Source: Gardnerella kenyensis (GTDB lineage: Bacteria > Actinomycetota > Actinomycetes > Actinomycetales > Bifidobacteriaceae). Taken from it: DNA of 35,373 bases. Positions within the stretch are counted from its first letter, which is position 1, and each line of letters opens with the position of its first letter. The notes beneath the pieces were generated by a model. That model saw nothing but the letters and a program-made list of their open reading frames with translations. It had not been told where the DNA came from and did not search any database. A program made the position numbers and the translations under genes. Positions 22,949-31,265 of this stretch are shown here, one piece after another. The stretch spans positions 10,008-45,380 of the forward strand of contig NQOH01000005.1 of the NCBI GenBank assembly GCA_003585735.1, in the 5' to 3' direction.

Positions 22949-24358
22949 ATGTTAAATAAGAAGGCTATTGCAGCTTTTGCTGCAGGCTCTACATTAGTTT
23001 CTAGCGCGGCTTTTGCTTTGCCAGCAATGGCTGACGACGCTGTTGCAGCTAAAGCTGCTACTGTTTCTAATACTGCTGCTTCTGTAGATGCTGACCCTGT
23101 GACTGCAACTCCTGCCGCTGCTGATGATTTCAACTTTGATGATTTCAATTTCAGCGACATCGATTTTAGTGACATTGATTTAAGCGATGTCGACGCTTCT
23201 GCTGCTCCTGCAGTTGAGACTCCTGCGGCTGATACTGCTGCGGCTGAGACTCCTGCTGATTCTGCTGATTTTAATCTTGATGATTTCAATCTCGATGATC
23301 TTGATTTGAGCGGTGTTGATTTGAGCGATGTCGACGCTTCTGCTGCTCCTGCAGTTGAGACTCCTGCGGCTGAGACTGCTGCGGCTGAGACTCCTGCTGA
23401 ATCTGATGATTTTAATCTTGATGATTTTGATTTGAGTGGTGTTGATTTAAGCGATGTCGACGATTCTGCCGCTTCTGCTGATTTCAATGTTGACGATTTT
23501 AATCTTGATGATTTCAATTTTGATGATCTTGATTTAAACGAAGATAACGCTGCTGAAGAGGATGCTGCTGAAGAAGACGTTCCATCTGCGCCTGCTGTCA
23601 CCTCTACTCCTAAAGTTACAGAAGTTAATGCCAAAGACATTAAGAGATTTAAGAATATTCTTAACAATGATTTGGTAGATAGCAATGGTAATAATCTCTT
23701 TAACAGTAATTTTACTAGTGATTGGCTTAAAAAGTTCCGTGAGCAGGAGAAGAAGGATAATGAGAAGAATCCTGAGCCTGCAAAGCCGGCTGATAAGAAA
23801 GATACAACGACTCCAGCTCCTGCAGTAACTCCTGCAAATCCTTCTGAGAAGAAAGATTCTGAGAAGCCAGGTGCAACTTCAAATCCTGGTACTACTACTG
23901 CAAATCCAGAGGAGCATAAAACTGAGACTCCAGCTCCTGCAGTAACTCCTGGCACCACAACTAAACCTGCTGGTTCTGCTGAAGGTGGAGAAACCCCAAA
24001 GACTGATACTACTCCTGCAAAGCCGGCTGAGGGATCATCTTCTACTACAACTCCTGCTGGTCAGACAACCAATGGTAATACTTCTACTCCTGGTGCAACC
24101 ACGAAGCCTGGTACTACCGAAAAGCCAGCTGGTGCCGCAACTGCGCCTACTGGCAATACTGAAAGTAGCACACCTGCTGCTCCTTCTACTCCTAAAAAAG
24201 ACGAGAATGTAGCTGGTAGCAACGGCAACACCGGCAACGGTGGTAAGGAAGATAAGAAGGAAACGCCTGCTCCCAAAGTCGATTTAGGTCTTGGCGATTT
24301 CCATGCTCCATCTAACGACAGTGATTGGGGTGGTCTTTTTGGCGGCGGCAAAAACTAA
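22949..24358 (+). CDS. Secreted acidic repeat protein with Pro/Thr-rich tail, long paralogue
   Basis: A 469-residue protein. The signal peptide (likely cut after AMA at 28) is almost the same as in the preceding gene. Residues about 55-200 carry three acidic blocks of five-residue units (FNFDD, FNFSD, IDFSD, IDLSD, VD; then FNLDD, LDLSG, VDLSD), two of them on a 141-bp DNA repeat (23201 and 23342). Residues about 210-270 look folded and partly helical (KDIKRFKNILNNDL). Residues about 270-440 are a long Pro/Thr/Lys-rich stretch with repeated ETPAPAVTP and KPAG units, typical of wall-spanning stalks. It ends DWGGLFGGGKN without LPXTG or a membrane anchor. It could be a wall-associated or released surface protein; function unknown. 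Confidence 0.85.
   Translation: MLNKKAIAAFAAGSTLVSSAAFALPAMADDAVAAKAATVSNTAASVDADPVTATPAAADDFNFDDFNFSDIDFSDIDLSDVDASAAPAVETPAADTAAAETPADSADFNLDDFNLDDLDLSGVDLSDVDASAAPAVETPAAETAAAETPAESDDFNLDDFDLSGVDLSDVDDSAASADFNVDDFNLDDFNFDDLDLNEDNAAEEDAAEEDVPSAPAVTSTPKVTEVNAKDIKRFKNILNNDLVDSNGNNLFNSNFTSDWLKKFREQEKKDNEKNPEPAKPADKKDTTTPAPAVTPANPSEKKDSEKPGATSNPGTTTANPEEHKTETPAPAVTPGTTTKPAGSAEGGETPKTDTTPAKPAEGSSSTTTPAGQTTNGNTSTPGATTKPGTTEKPAGAATAPTGNTESSTPAAPSTPKKDENVAGSNGNTGNGGKEDKKETPAPKVDLGLGDFHAPSNDSDWGGLFGGGKN
23201..23480. repeat. 141-bp coding tandem repeat, about two units
   Basis: Units begin at 23201 and 23342 with GCTGCTCCTGCAGTTGAGAC. The second unit lacks one five-residue step, showing gain and loss of single repeats. 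Confidence 0.75.
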
Positions 24359-24398
24359 GCCACCAATAAGTCTTTGACTTATAAATTATTTACAGAAT

Positions 24399-24474
24399 TG
24401 GCTTTGTGAATATTCGCTAAAAGCTTTTAAGTTTCGACTTAATTGCTATTGGCGTTTATCACAAAGCCATTTTT
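24399..24474 (+). terminator. Long-stem terminator of the secreted-protein gene
   Basis: TGGCTTTGTGA pairs with TCACAAAGCCA across about 50 bases, followed by TTTTT. Inside, TTAAGT and ACTTAA close a TTCG tetraloop. The outer stem shares GGCTTTGTG with the hairpin behind the upstream paralogue. Confidence 0.8.
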
Positions 24475-24616
24475 ATTATCCCAAAACTCGCGCCACAACA
24501 ACTAGTTCGTAAAATAACTTATACATAAAATAATCAAATTCTTATAAAAACTAGCGCAATATACATAAAGCATGACACAATAGTAAGTAGTGTGTTTTTT
24601 GAAGGGAGCAGGTCAC

Positions 24617-25900
24617 GTGAGTGAGCGACAAACCGTGCAGCGCTGGATGATTACAGTAGGTGGTGTCGAACAGGCACGTGTGGGTGCTGGACAGTCGGTA
24701 GAGATTGGCCGCAAACCTATACGCCCATTGCGCGAAGATGGATTTAAGCGCGTCGACATAGTAGACAACAAGCGTTCTATGTCAAAAAGGCATGCGCTTC
24801 TTATTGTTGATAATCGTGGAGTAGCAACAATTCGCGATTTGCATTCCACGAATGGAACGTACTTGGTTGGTGCAAATGGAGATTTGCTTAGACTGGAGCC
24901 GGATGTTGATTTCCAGCTTCCAGATAGCTTAATGCGTATGCAATTTGGCGATGTGCCAGTTGATTTTGTGCGCGTAGAAGAAGAAGCTCCTGATGCTGAT
25001 CAAAAAAATGAAGTGCGAAATTTGTTCTCGTATGCAACTGACGATTTGCATGATGAGCCAGCTGCATCAGGCTTATCAGTAGATCAAATTCTTGATTTGC
25101 GTGCTGGAGAACCTACTGGCATTTTCCATGCACAATCTGTTGCGCATCCTGGATTGTCGTGGCAGCAGGGTGAACAAAAATCTCCTCTTGATAATATTTC
25201 TCCGGTTAATCATGATGTAACATTCCCTGTAGTGCAAGAACAGCAGGAACAGCCGGTGGAACCGCGTAATTTGTTTGATGATGCTAAAGCTTTGCAAGCT
25301 GAAGATCATGTGAAAGAAGAAGTCGAATCTGACGTTTTAAATAGTGATCCTATTAAAACTGAAAGCAACAACACAAATTACGATTTCGCATCAACTAATA
25401 CGAATGTTGAAAGCGTAAGTAGCGTAAGCAATATCAGTAGCATAGATAACAGCGTTGATAGTAGCGTATCTAGTAGTGAATCTAGCGGCATTGCTAGTAA
25501 CGTCGACACTAGCGCAAGTATCGTAAATAACGTAAGCAACGTAAGTAACGTAAGCAACGTAAGCAATATCGGCAGCATCGACACCAGTATTGATGAGTCT
25601 TACACTCCAGCATTTGAGCCTGGCTCAGTATTTGAAAAGGTATCAAAGGGAGAATTTGACTCTCAGCAGCAAATAATTGAGATTGATGGTTACACTTCTC
25701 AAGAAGCTAAAGAAAGCAATGATTTTTCAAGGCAATTTGAAATGGCTCAGTATCCTGAGTTGCTCCCGTATTTGGCTGCAAATACCGGCTTATACGATGA
25801 TTTATATGCTTGGCTGGCGGCACAAGGTAACGCAGAAGTAGATTCTGCTCTTGCGCGTAACAGCGGTTATAGCGCATATCGTAAAGCTATTGAACAGTAA
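24617..25900 (+). CDS. FHA-domain protein with C-terminal LRV-like domain
   Basis: A 427-residue protein from GTG 24617 (GGGAG at 24604-24608). Residues about 10-105 form an FHA phosphothreonine-binding domain: GR at 31-32, SMSKRHA at 54-60 and LHSTNGTY at 75-82 are the phosphopeptide-binding loops. Residues about 110-370 are low complexity, including a Ser-Asn-Val repeat (about 305-318). Residues about 375-427 (YPELLPYLAANTGLYDDLYAW...) match the variant leucine-rich repeat (LRV) type common in actinobacterial proteins. It likely reads Ser/Thr-kinase signals. The next gene begins 33 bases later, so they form an operon. Its partner and target are unknown. Confidence 0.88.
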   Translation: MSERQTVQRWMITVGGVEQARVGAGQSVEIGRKPIRPLREDGFKRVDIVDNKRSMSKRHALLIVDNRGVATIRDLHSTNGTYLVGANGDLLRLEPDVDFQLPDSLMRMQFGDVPVDFVRVEEEAPDADQKNEVRNLFSYATDDLHDEPAASGLSVDQILDLRAGEPTGIFHAQSVAHPGLSWQQGEQKSPLDNISPVNHDVTFPVVQEQQEQPVEPRNLFDDAKALQAEDHVKEEVESDVLNSDPIKTESNNTNYDFASTNTNVESVSSVSNISSIDNSVDSSVSSSESSGIASNVDTSASIVNNVSNVSNVSNVSNIGSIDTSIDESYTPAFEPGSVFEKVSKGEFDSQQQIIEIDGYTSQEAKESNDFSRQFEMAQYPELLPYLAANTGLYDDLYAWLAAQGNAEVDSALARNSGYSAYRKAIEQ

Positions 25901-25933
25901 GCAAGTTGAACAGTAAGCAAGTAGGGCGGAAAC

Positions 25934-28900
25934 ATGAGCGATACAAATAATATGGAACAAGATTCGCCAGCAAAAGATTTTACTGGTTCTTTAGCTGGTA
26001 ATTCTTATACGGAGAATGCTGCTGTGGAAGACGATTCCTTGCGTAATAAATCTAATGCGCAAGTTTCTAAATTTGATGAATTGAGTCGCATCGTAAGCTG
26101 GAAAAAACAATATCAGTCGCAATTATCTCCTTCTCCTTTAGAAGATATTACGCAACTTGCTGCACAGTTGGAATTAACTCATGCGCATCCTTCTGGGATT
26201 GCTCAGCTTTTTGCTAGTGGCAAAGTCACCTTAAAATCTTTGTTTAGAGATTCTGGAATGTTGCGAGCTGCTGGACGTAGGCTCGACCGCGTTTTCGAAG
26301 ATCGAGATGCAAAAGCGCATGAAAGCGGTGTTTCTGAACTTTCCTTAATTGTTGGTGTTGCGTCTTGGAATGGCAACCATGTGCCGGTTCTTACGTATCC
26401 AGTTCGAGTTGTTCGTGATACAAATCAAGATGAAACTTCTGCAACTATCTACTTTTCGGGAAGCGTTGGTTTAAATCGTTCGCTTGTATCGCGCTTACTT
26501 GAGCGCGGTGTTGAGTTGCGCGAAGACGTGCTATTTGATGGCTCGCATTACGAAAGTGGCACTCCAGAAACGTCGGTTGTTTTTGAAGCAATATGCCAGC
26601 AGGCGCGTCATGCTTTCCCTGATTTTGATATTGAGCGAGATATTGTTCTTGGCTGCTTCACGGATGCTGGCTCACGTTTTGTGGCAGAAAGCGAATACAT
26701 TATAGATTCTCTAAAAAATGGCGGCGCAGGTAATACTGTTATTAATGCCATGGCTGGGGATGATAAAGCTAAGCAGATTCTTAAATCGACTAAAAACCCT
26801 GAATATAGTCCTTTCGATGCGGATCCTCATAGCGAGTGCGAAGTGGGGGATGTTGACAACACTGTTCGCTATGCTGCAGATTTAGTTGCTTCTGGAAGTT
26901 CGTTATTTGTAAATATTGATTCAGGTTCTGATTCTGCTGCAATTGCTGCTGCAATAGCTTCTCGTTCTGTGCTTGCAGGACGTTCAGTGTTGTATGTTCC
27001 AAATGTTGTTGAGCAGCAACGTCGATTCCGATACACTTTGAACACTCACGAAATTTCTTCATTAGCATTAGACGTTTCGGATGGTCATATTGCAAAGCAT
27101 GTTGATTCTCAATTGATTGCTGCAGTTGGTGCGCGTCAAAGCGTTGCAACTTCGCGTTTTGAGCAGGTTGCGGATGAGCTTGTTGGTGTGCGCTCGCGTC
27201 TTACTCGCTATTTAGGAGACCTTCACGGAATTAATGAAACTTGGGGAGTGTCTGCGTACCAAACTATCCAAAATCTTGCTGCAATTGCTATGCTCCCGTC
27301 ACATCCTTCTACTCATGTGCGTTTAGATGTGGCGTCTGCGCATGCTATGACTAATCAAGTTGATGCTTGGGCTAAAAAATTCCATCAAGCGGATGAGCTT
27401 GGTGAGTTCAGCATTAATCCTGAGGATACTCCTTGGTTTGGTGCGTCTATTTTTGACGAAAATGAAGCAGTAGCCGTGTATCAGCGAGTTGTGGATGTTC
27501 TTCTTAAACTTCTTCCTGCTACTCGCGAGCAAGTTAAAAGCACTGTACAAAGCTGTGGTTTCCCTGTGCCAACAACGGTTCGTGAGTGGAGCAGGCAAGT
27601 TACAGTATTAAAGAATCTTCGCCGCGTGCTTGACGTTTTCCAGCCGGATATTTTTGAGCGTGACTTAGACGCAATGATTGAAGCTAGTAAGCCAAAAGCT
27701 CAACGCAAAGCTGAAGGCACTGTTATGGGCTTCTGGGAGCGCCGTCACCATGTGCGCGAAGCTCGTAGCTTGCTTAGGGTTGGAGCTAAAGTTGAAGATC
27801 TTCACGAAGCTTTAAAGATTGTTGCTCAGCAAGCGGCTCAGTGGCGTACTTTTGTGCCTCACGGCGGATGGCCTGTGTTGCCTCCAAAATTAGACGAATT
27901 AGTTAGCACTCAAGATGTATTATCTAGGCATTTGGTTGCTTTAGATGCAGTGTTAGCTACAACTCGTCAAGGTGCAGATCTTGAAAACATTGAGTTTACG
28001 CAACTTGAGGCACGTTTACAGGCTTTGCACGACGATCGTGCTTCTTTGGATACTTTGCCTGGTCGTTCTAAGTTGGAGCGTGAATTTAACAACGCCGGTT
28101 TGACTGATTTAGTAAATGATTTAAGGCATCGTCATATTACAGGGGATGCTCTTGACGGCGAATTGCAACTTGCTTGGTGGACAACTGTTTTTGAGGATAT
28201 TGTTAACGCTTCTGCGATTATTTCTCATCAAGACGGTTCTGCAATGCAAGATGCGTCTGACCGCTTTGTGCAAGTAGATACTGAGCATGTGCGTTCTATT
28301 GGCCCAATGGTTCAGCAAGAAGCTATGAAGCATTTGTGCGAATTATTGTTCTCGCATACTCAAGAAGCAAATCAATTGCATACTATGCTTGCAAGCAACC
28401 GTTCCGGAATAACTTTTAATAAACTTTTGCGTAATTATGCAGAAATTGTGTTAGCTGCTAAGCCAATATTGCTTGCTATGCCATCTACTCTTACTATGAT
28501 GACACCGCTTAGCCCTATTGCAGATACTGTAATTATTGATTCTGCAGAGCATATGTCAAGTATTGAGCTGTTCTCTATTTTGGCGCGTGCTCGTCAGGTT
28601 GTTGTGTTGGCTCACAAGCAGACAGTAAGTTGCGAAAGTTTGAATGCTCTTATTTCACTGCTTCCGTCTGTAACAGTTGTGTCGCGTTCAACAAGGCGTT
28701 CGTTGCGTTTAGCTAGATTCTTGGAAGAGCATGGCTATGGAAAACTACGTCATGATATTCCTGTTGAGCGCTTGCAAGGCAAGGTGCGTTTGCATCAAAT
28801 TGAGGCAACTGGCGTTCCAGTATTATCTTCTGGTCTTATTGAAAGCAGTCAGCGCGAAATTGATGAAGTAGTGGATCTTATTCGTCAGCGTGCTAAAACC

Positions 28901-29701
28901 TTTACGGTTGTGCCTTCAACTTACGTTCTTGTGGTTGTTACGTTAACAAACGTGTTTAGAAGCCGTTTGGGTGCGGAGCTTAAGGCCTTGTCTATTAAAG
29001 ACGAAAATATGGCTCGATTCTTGCGTCATGTGCGCTTAATGAGTGTTCATGAGGCTTCCGGAGCTGTGGCTACGGACGTGATTATGTCGCTGTGCTATGC
29101 AAAAACTTCGCACGGCCGACTTCTTCAACAATTCGGTTTGCTTGAAGAAGAAGGCGGAAGTAGCATGCTTCTAGACGCTCTTGCTTTGGCTCGACGTCAT
29201 CTTGATATTGTAAGTGCTTTTACTTCTAAAGATATGGAAGATGATCGCTTGCACCAAGATGGCCCTAAGCTTTTGAAGACTTTGTTGCAATGGGCTGAGA
29301 AGTTAAGTGATAAGCCGTTGCGTCCAGAAGATTCTCACGACGTTGAATCGCAACTTGCTCAACAATCTGCAAAAGATAACGTATTGTTTGCAGATTTGGC
29401 TGAGCGTATTCGTTCTCGCGGATTGCGTGTAGAAGTTAATTACGGCTTCGATAATGATTCTAGAATTCCTATGGTTGTTGGCCTTGCAGATAAACCGTTC
29501 GCTTTGGCTGTTCTCACTGATGATGCTCAATTTATGAGCGTGCAATCTACTCGTGAACGTCATCGCATGATGATTCAAGATTTGGAATCTTTGGGATGGT
29601 CTGTGATGACAGTTTGGAGCGTTGGAGCGTTCGTAAATCCTGAAAAAGAAGTGGATCGCGTTATTTCTCGCCTTGGCGAATTATATGGTGATAACGAATG
29701 A
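25934..29701 (+). CDS. Large SF1-helicase-like protein with degenerate ATPase and nuclease motifs
   Basis: A 1255-residue protein; ATG follows AGGGCGGAAAC. Its layout resembles large UvrD/DNA2-type SF1 helicases with a C-terminal Vsr/DUF559-like nuclease, but key residues are missing. Where Walker A is expected (about 326-340) the sequence is NIDSGSDSAAIAAAIAS, without GKT. The Walker B equivalent (about 863-872) reads VIIDSAEHMSS in place of a DEA motif. Motif III is VVVLAHKQT. Before motif VI, KTSHGRLLQQFGLL and LLDALALARRHLDIVSAF align with the helicase consensus but lack the TRAR arginine. The C-terminal part (about 1150-1255, ERHRMMIQDLESLGWSVMTVWS) has the nuclease fold pattern without clear catalytic Asp/Glu. 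The frame is fully open, so it is probably a functional pseudo-enzyme, not a pseudogene. It overlaps the next gene by four bases. Confidence 0.85.
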   Translation: MSDTNNMEQDSPAKDFTGSLAGNSYTENAAVEDDSLRNKSNAQVSKFDELSRIVSWKKQYQSQLSPSPLEDITQLAAQLELTHAHPSGIAQLFASGKVTLKSLFRDSGMLRAAGRRLDRVFEDRDAKAHESGVSELSLIVGVASWNGNHVPVLTYPVRVVRDTNQDETSATIYFSGSVGLNRSLVSRLLERGVELREDVLFDGSHYESGTPETSVVFEAICQQARHAFPDFDIERDIVLGCFTDAGSRFVAESEYIIDSLKNGGAGNTVINAMAGDDKAKQILKSTKNPEYSPFDADPHSECEVGDVDNTVRYAADLVASGSSLFVNIDSGSDSAAIAAAIASRSVLAGRSVLYVPNVVEQQRRFRYTLNTHEISSLALDVSDGHIAKHVDSQLIAAVGARQSVATSRFEQVADELVGVRSRLTRYLGDLHGINETWGVSAYQTIQNLAAIAMLPSHPSTHVRLDVASAHAMTNQVDAWAKKFHQADELGEFSINPEDTPWFGASIFDENEAVAVYQRVVDVLLKLLPATREQVKSTVQSCGFPVPTTVREWSRQVTVLKNLRRVLDVFQPDIFERDLDAMIEASKPKAQRKAEGTVMGFWERRHHVREARSLLRVGAKVEDLHEALKIVAQQAAQWRTFVPHGGWPVLPPKLDELVSTQDVLSRHLVALDAVLATTRQGADLENIEFTQLEARLQALHDDRASLDTLPGRSKLEREFNNAGLTDLVNDLRHRHITGDALDGELQLAWWTTVFEDIVNASAIISHQDGSAMQDASDRFVQVDTEHVRSIGPMVQQEAMKHLCELLFSHTQEANQLHTMLASNRSGITFNKLLRNYAEIVLAAKPILLAMPSTLTMMTPLSPIADTVIIDSAEHMSSIELFSILARARQVVVLAHKQTVSCESLNALISLLPSVTVVSRSTRRSLRLARFLEEHGYGKLRHDIPVERLQGKVRLHQIEATGVPVLSSGLIESSQREIDEVVDLIRQRAKTFTVVPSTYVLVVVTLTNVFRSRLGAELKALSIKDENMARFLRHVRLMSVHEASGAVATDVIMSLCYAKTSHGRLLQQFGLLEEEGGSSMLLDALALARRHLDIVSAFTSKDMEDDRLHQDGPKLLKTLLQWAEKLSDKPLRPEDSHDVESQLAQQSAKDNVLFADLAERIRSRGLRVEVNYGFDNDSRIPMVVGLADKPFALAVLTDDAQFMSVQSTRERHRMMIQDLESLGWSVMTVWSVGAFVNPEKEVDRVISRLGELYGDNE

Positions 29702-29901
29702 GCGAATATAATCCAAATCGTCGCTCTCCAAGAAAGTCTGTTCGCGTTGTTCGTGAAGGCTCTGAGCTTTTTGACGCTGATGGCGTAAAGCTGGAGCCTT
29801 CTGACGAACTTACTTTGCAACAACGTAATCAAGATGACGATAATCGTATTTTGAGTGAGTTGCCACCTCATTGGGCTGTGTTTTCTGAGCATGAGCGCTA
29901 A
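29698..29901 (+). CDS. 67-residue conserved-looking protein of unknown function
   Basis: The ATG overlaps the stop of the helicase-like gene (ATGA), a hallmark of translational coupling. The product is charged: a basic start (NPNRRSPRKSVRVVREG) and an acidic second half ending ELPPHWAVFSEHER. No signal peptide or membrane segment. It is the third gene of the FHA/pseudo-helicase operon and may be a partner of either protein. Confidence 0.7.
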   Translation: MSEYNPNRRSPRKSVRVVREGSELFDADGVKLEPSDELTLQQRNQDDDNRILSELPPHWAVFSEHER

Positions 29902-29930
29902 AAAGTCATGCGCAATCGCATATAATCACA

Positions 29931-29966
29931 TTGCTAATAAAGTTGCTAATAAAGTTGCTAATAAAA
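29931..29966. repeat. 12-bp tandem repeat TTGCTAATAAAG, three units
   Basis: Three adjacent units between the FHA/helicase operon and the zinc-ribbon gene (the third differs at its last base). Confidence 0.85.
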
Positions 29967-29987
29967 CTGTAGTTTTTTACTAAGCTG

Positions 29988-30005
29988 TCCTAGTATGTAC
30001 TAGGA
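29988..30005. promoter_or_regulatory. Dyad upstream of the zinc-ribbon gene
   Basis: TCCTAGTA and TACTAGGA face each other across TG, 57 bases before the next start. The arms are 8 bp with a minimal loop and no T run, so an operator is more likely than a terminator. A weaker stem (GTAAG with CTTAC) follows near 30020. Confidence 0.45.
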
Positions 30006-30061
30006 TATTTGAGGGAACAGTAAGCTTCTACTTACATGCTCGTATTACTTCGGAGGAACTT

Positions 30062-30238
30062 TTGCCTACTTATCATTACCGCTGCAAAGAATGCGGATAC
30101 GATTTTTCTGAACATCAATCATTTTCGGATGAGCCTATTACGATTTGCCCACAGTGCGGCAAAAACGCTGTTCGCAAAGTGTATTCTGCGCCTCCAATTA
30201 ATTTCAAAGGCAAAGGCTTTTACCGAACCGATAAGTAA
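30062..30238 (+). CDS. FmdB-family zinc-ribbon protein
   Basis: A 58-residue protein starting at TTG 30062, five bases after GGAGG (30052-30056). It begins (M)PTYHYRCKECGYDFSEHQSF, and CxxC pairs at residues 8-11 and 29-32 form the zinc ribbon; the C-terminal VRKVYSAPPINFKGKGFYRTDK is the usual FmdB ending. These small putative regulatory proteins are common in actinobacteria next to SAF-domain genes, as here. A clear terminator follows. Confidence 0.9.
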   Translation: MPTYHYRCKECGYDFSEHQSFSDEPITICPQCGKNAVRKVYSAPPINFKGKGFYRTDK

Positions 30239-30257
30239 TTGTGCTTATAAAAACTTT

Positions 30258-30298
30258 AATTGCGCATTGATAGGTTTTATCCACAATGCGCAATTTTT
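30258..30298 (+). terminator. Intrinsic terminator of the FmdB-family gene
   Basis: AATTGCGCATTG pairs with CAATGCGCAATT over 12 bp and is followed by TTT. Confidence 0.88.
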
Positions 30299-30334
30299 AT
30301 TGCGCGACTCTTTTGCTTACGTAACAATGCAAAT

Positions 30335-31153
30335 ATGAGTACAAGTTTTTCTTTATTTTCAAAAAATCAGCGCTCTATACGCACAAGCGCATTATTGCAG
30401 CGAAGGCAAAGCGCCTTTGTGCGAAAAATAATTGTGGTTTTATGCGCTGGAGTTATGGCTTTGCTTGTAATTTCGTCGATTATTGATGCTCAAGCAACGC
30501 AAGTTATTCCGGTTGCATCAAGGCATATTCAGCAGGGATCTAAAATTACAGCTAACGATATTAGCTATATAAAAGTTCCTCAGCATAAAATATTTTTTAA
30601 TACTTTATCTGAGCAAATTAATTCGCATAATCCTCTTATTGCAACTTGCGAAATAAATATTGGCATGCCAATTTTTAAGAATGAAGTAAGTCATGTGCCA
30701 AGTATTCCGGATGGTTTTACTTCTATTAGCGTGCATTTAGCTAGTGCAGATCACACGTTAGTGCCTGGAGAGCATATTAATCTTGCTTTTAGTAAGCCTA
30801 TTCAAGATGAAGAAGATAGCGCTTCAAAAAATAGCAAAAATGCGGAAAGTGGAAAAGACGAATCAGAAAATTCGGGAAATTCGGGAAACTCGGGAAATTC
30901 GGAAGAATCGAACGAATCGGAAGAACAGGAAGAATCAAACGAAACTAGTTCTTCAACAATAGATAGCAAATACGTAAGCGTAATTCATAACGTTATGGTA
31001 ATGCGCATAACGCAAGGCTCTCAATCGTCTGAAAATCAGCAGAATACAACAACTATTGCGCTTCCTGCATCAGACGCTTTGCGGTTGTTACAAGCGCAGT
31101 CGGCGAATTCCTCATTAGCGATTGTTGCCATGAAGCATGCGAGTAATAAGTAG
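30335..31153 (+). CDS. SAF-domain membrane-anchored protein (CpaB/RcpC-like)
   Basis: A 272-residue protein. ATG 30335 is chosen because upstream codons overlap the terminator; the ribosome site is weak. A basic cytosolic start and one membrane helix (about 29-51) are followed by a SAF-type domain (about 55-120): VIPVASRHIQQGSKITANDISYIKVPQ and CEINIGMPIFKNEV show the usual spacing. Residues about 163-205 are a Ser/Glu/Asn-rich insert containing NSGNSGNSGN. A last folded part (about 210-272) resembles the pilus-assembly CpaB C-terminus. No pilus genes are in view, and actinobacteria carry this SAF gene beside fmdB and mscL without pili, so its role is open. Confidence 0.8.
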   Translation: MSTSFSLFSKNQRSIRTSALLQRRQSAFVRKIIVVLCAGVMALLVISSIIDAQATQVIPVASRHIQQGSKITANDISYIKVPQHKIFFNTLSEQINSHNPLIATCEINIGMPIFKNEVSHVPSIPDGFTSISVHLASADHTLVPGEHINLAFSKPIQDEEDSASKNSKNAESGKDESENSGNSGNSGNSEESNESEEQEESNETSSSTIDSKYVSVIHNVMVMRITQGSQSSENQQNTTTIALPASDALRLLQAQSANSSLAIVAMKHASNK

Positions 31154-31227
31154 TGTGCTTACACAGCATATTGTGTGAAATCGCGTGAATTAAACCTACA
31201 TTTTGACGACACGCCGAAGCGTTTATA

Positions 31228-31265
31228 TTGCTACACATCCCGTGACTTCTTTATATTAATAACTA
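31228..31265 (+). promoter_or_regulatory. Candidate promoter giving a leaderless mRNA
   Basis: TTGCTA (31228-31233), an 18-base spacer and TATATT (31252-31257) place the expected transcription start 7-8 bases on, at the ATG of the next gene (31265). No ribosome site precedes that ATG. Confidence 0.5.

Noticed and set aside
22156-23958. Long minus-strand frames (up to 358 codons) opposite the secreted-protein genes
   Set aside because: They mirror the GAT/GCT-rich repeats and encode Ser/Lys/Leu repeats with no ribosome site.
25934-29701. The helicase-like gene as a pseudogene
   Set aside because: The frame is open over 1255 codons with a good start, ordinary codon use and a coupled downstream gene; only the catalytic motifs are lost.
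30036-30338. A 100-codon frame overlapping the FmdB-family gene
   Set aside because: The TTG-started zinc-ribbon frame has a strong ribosome site and conserved Cys pairs; this frame crosses the terminator.
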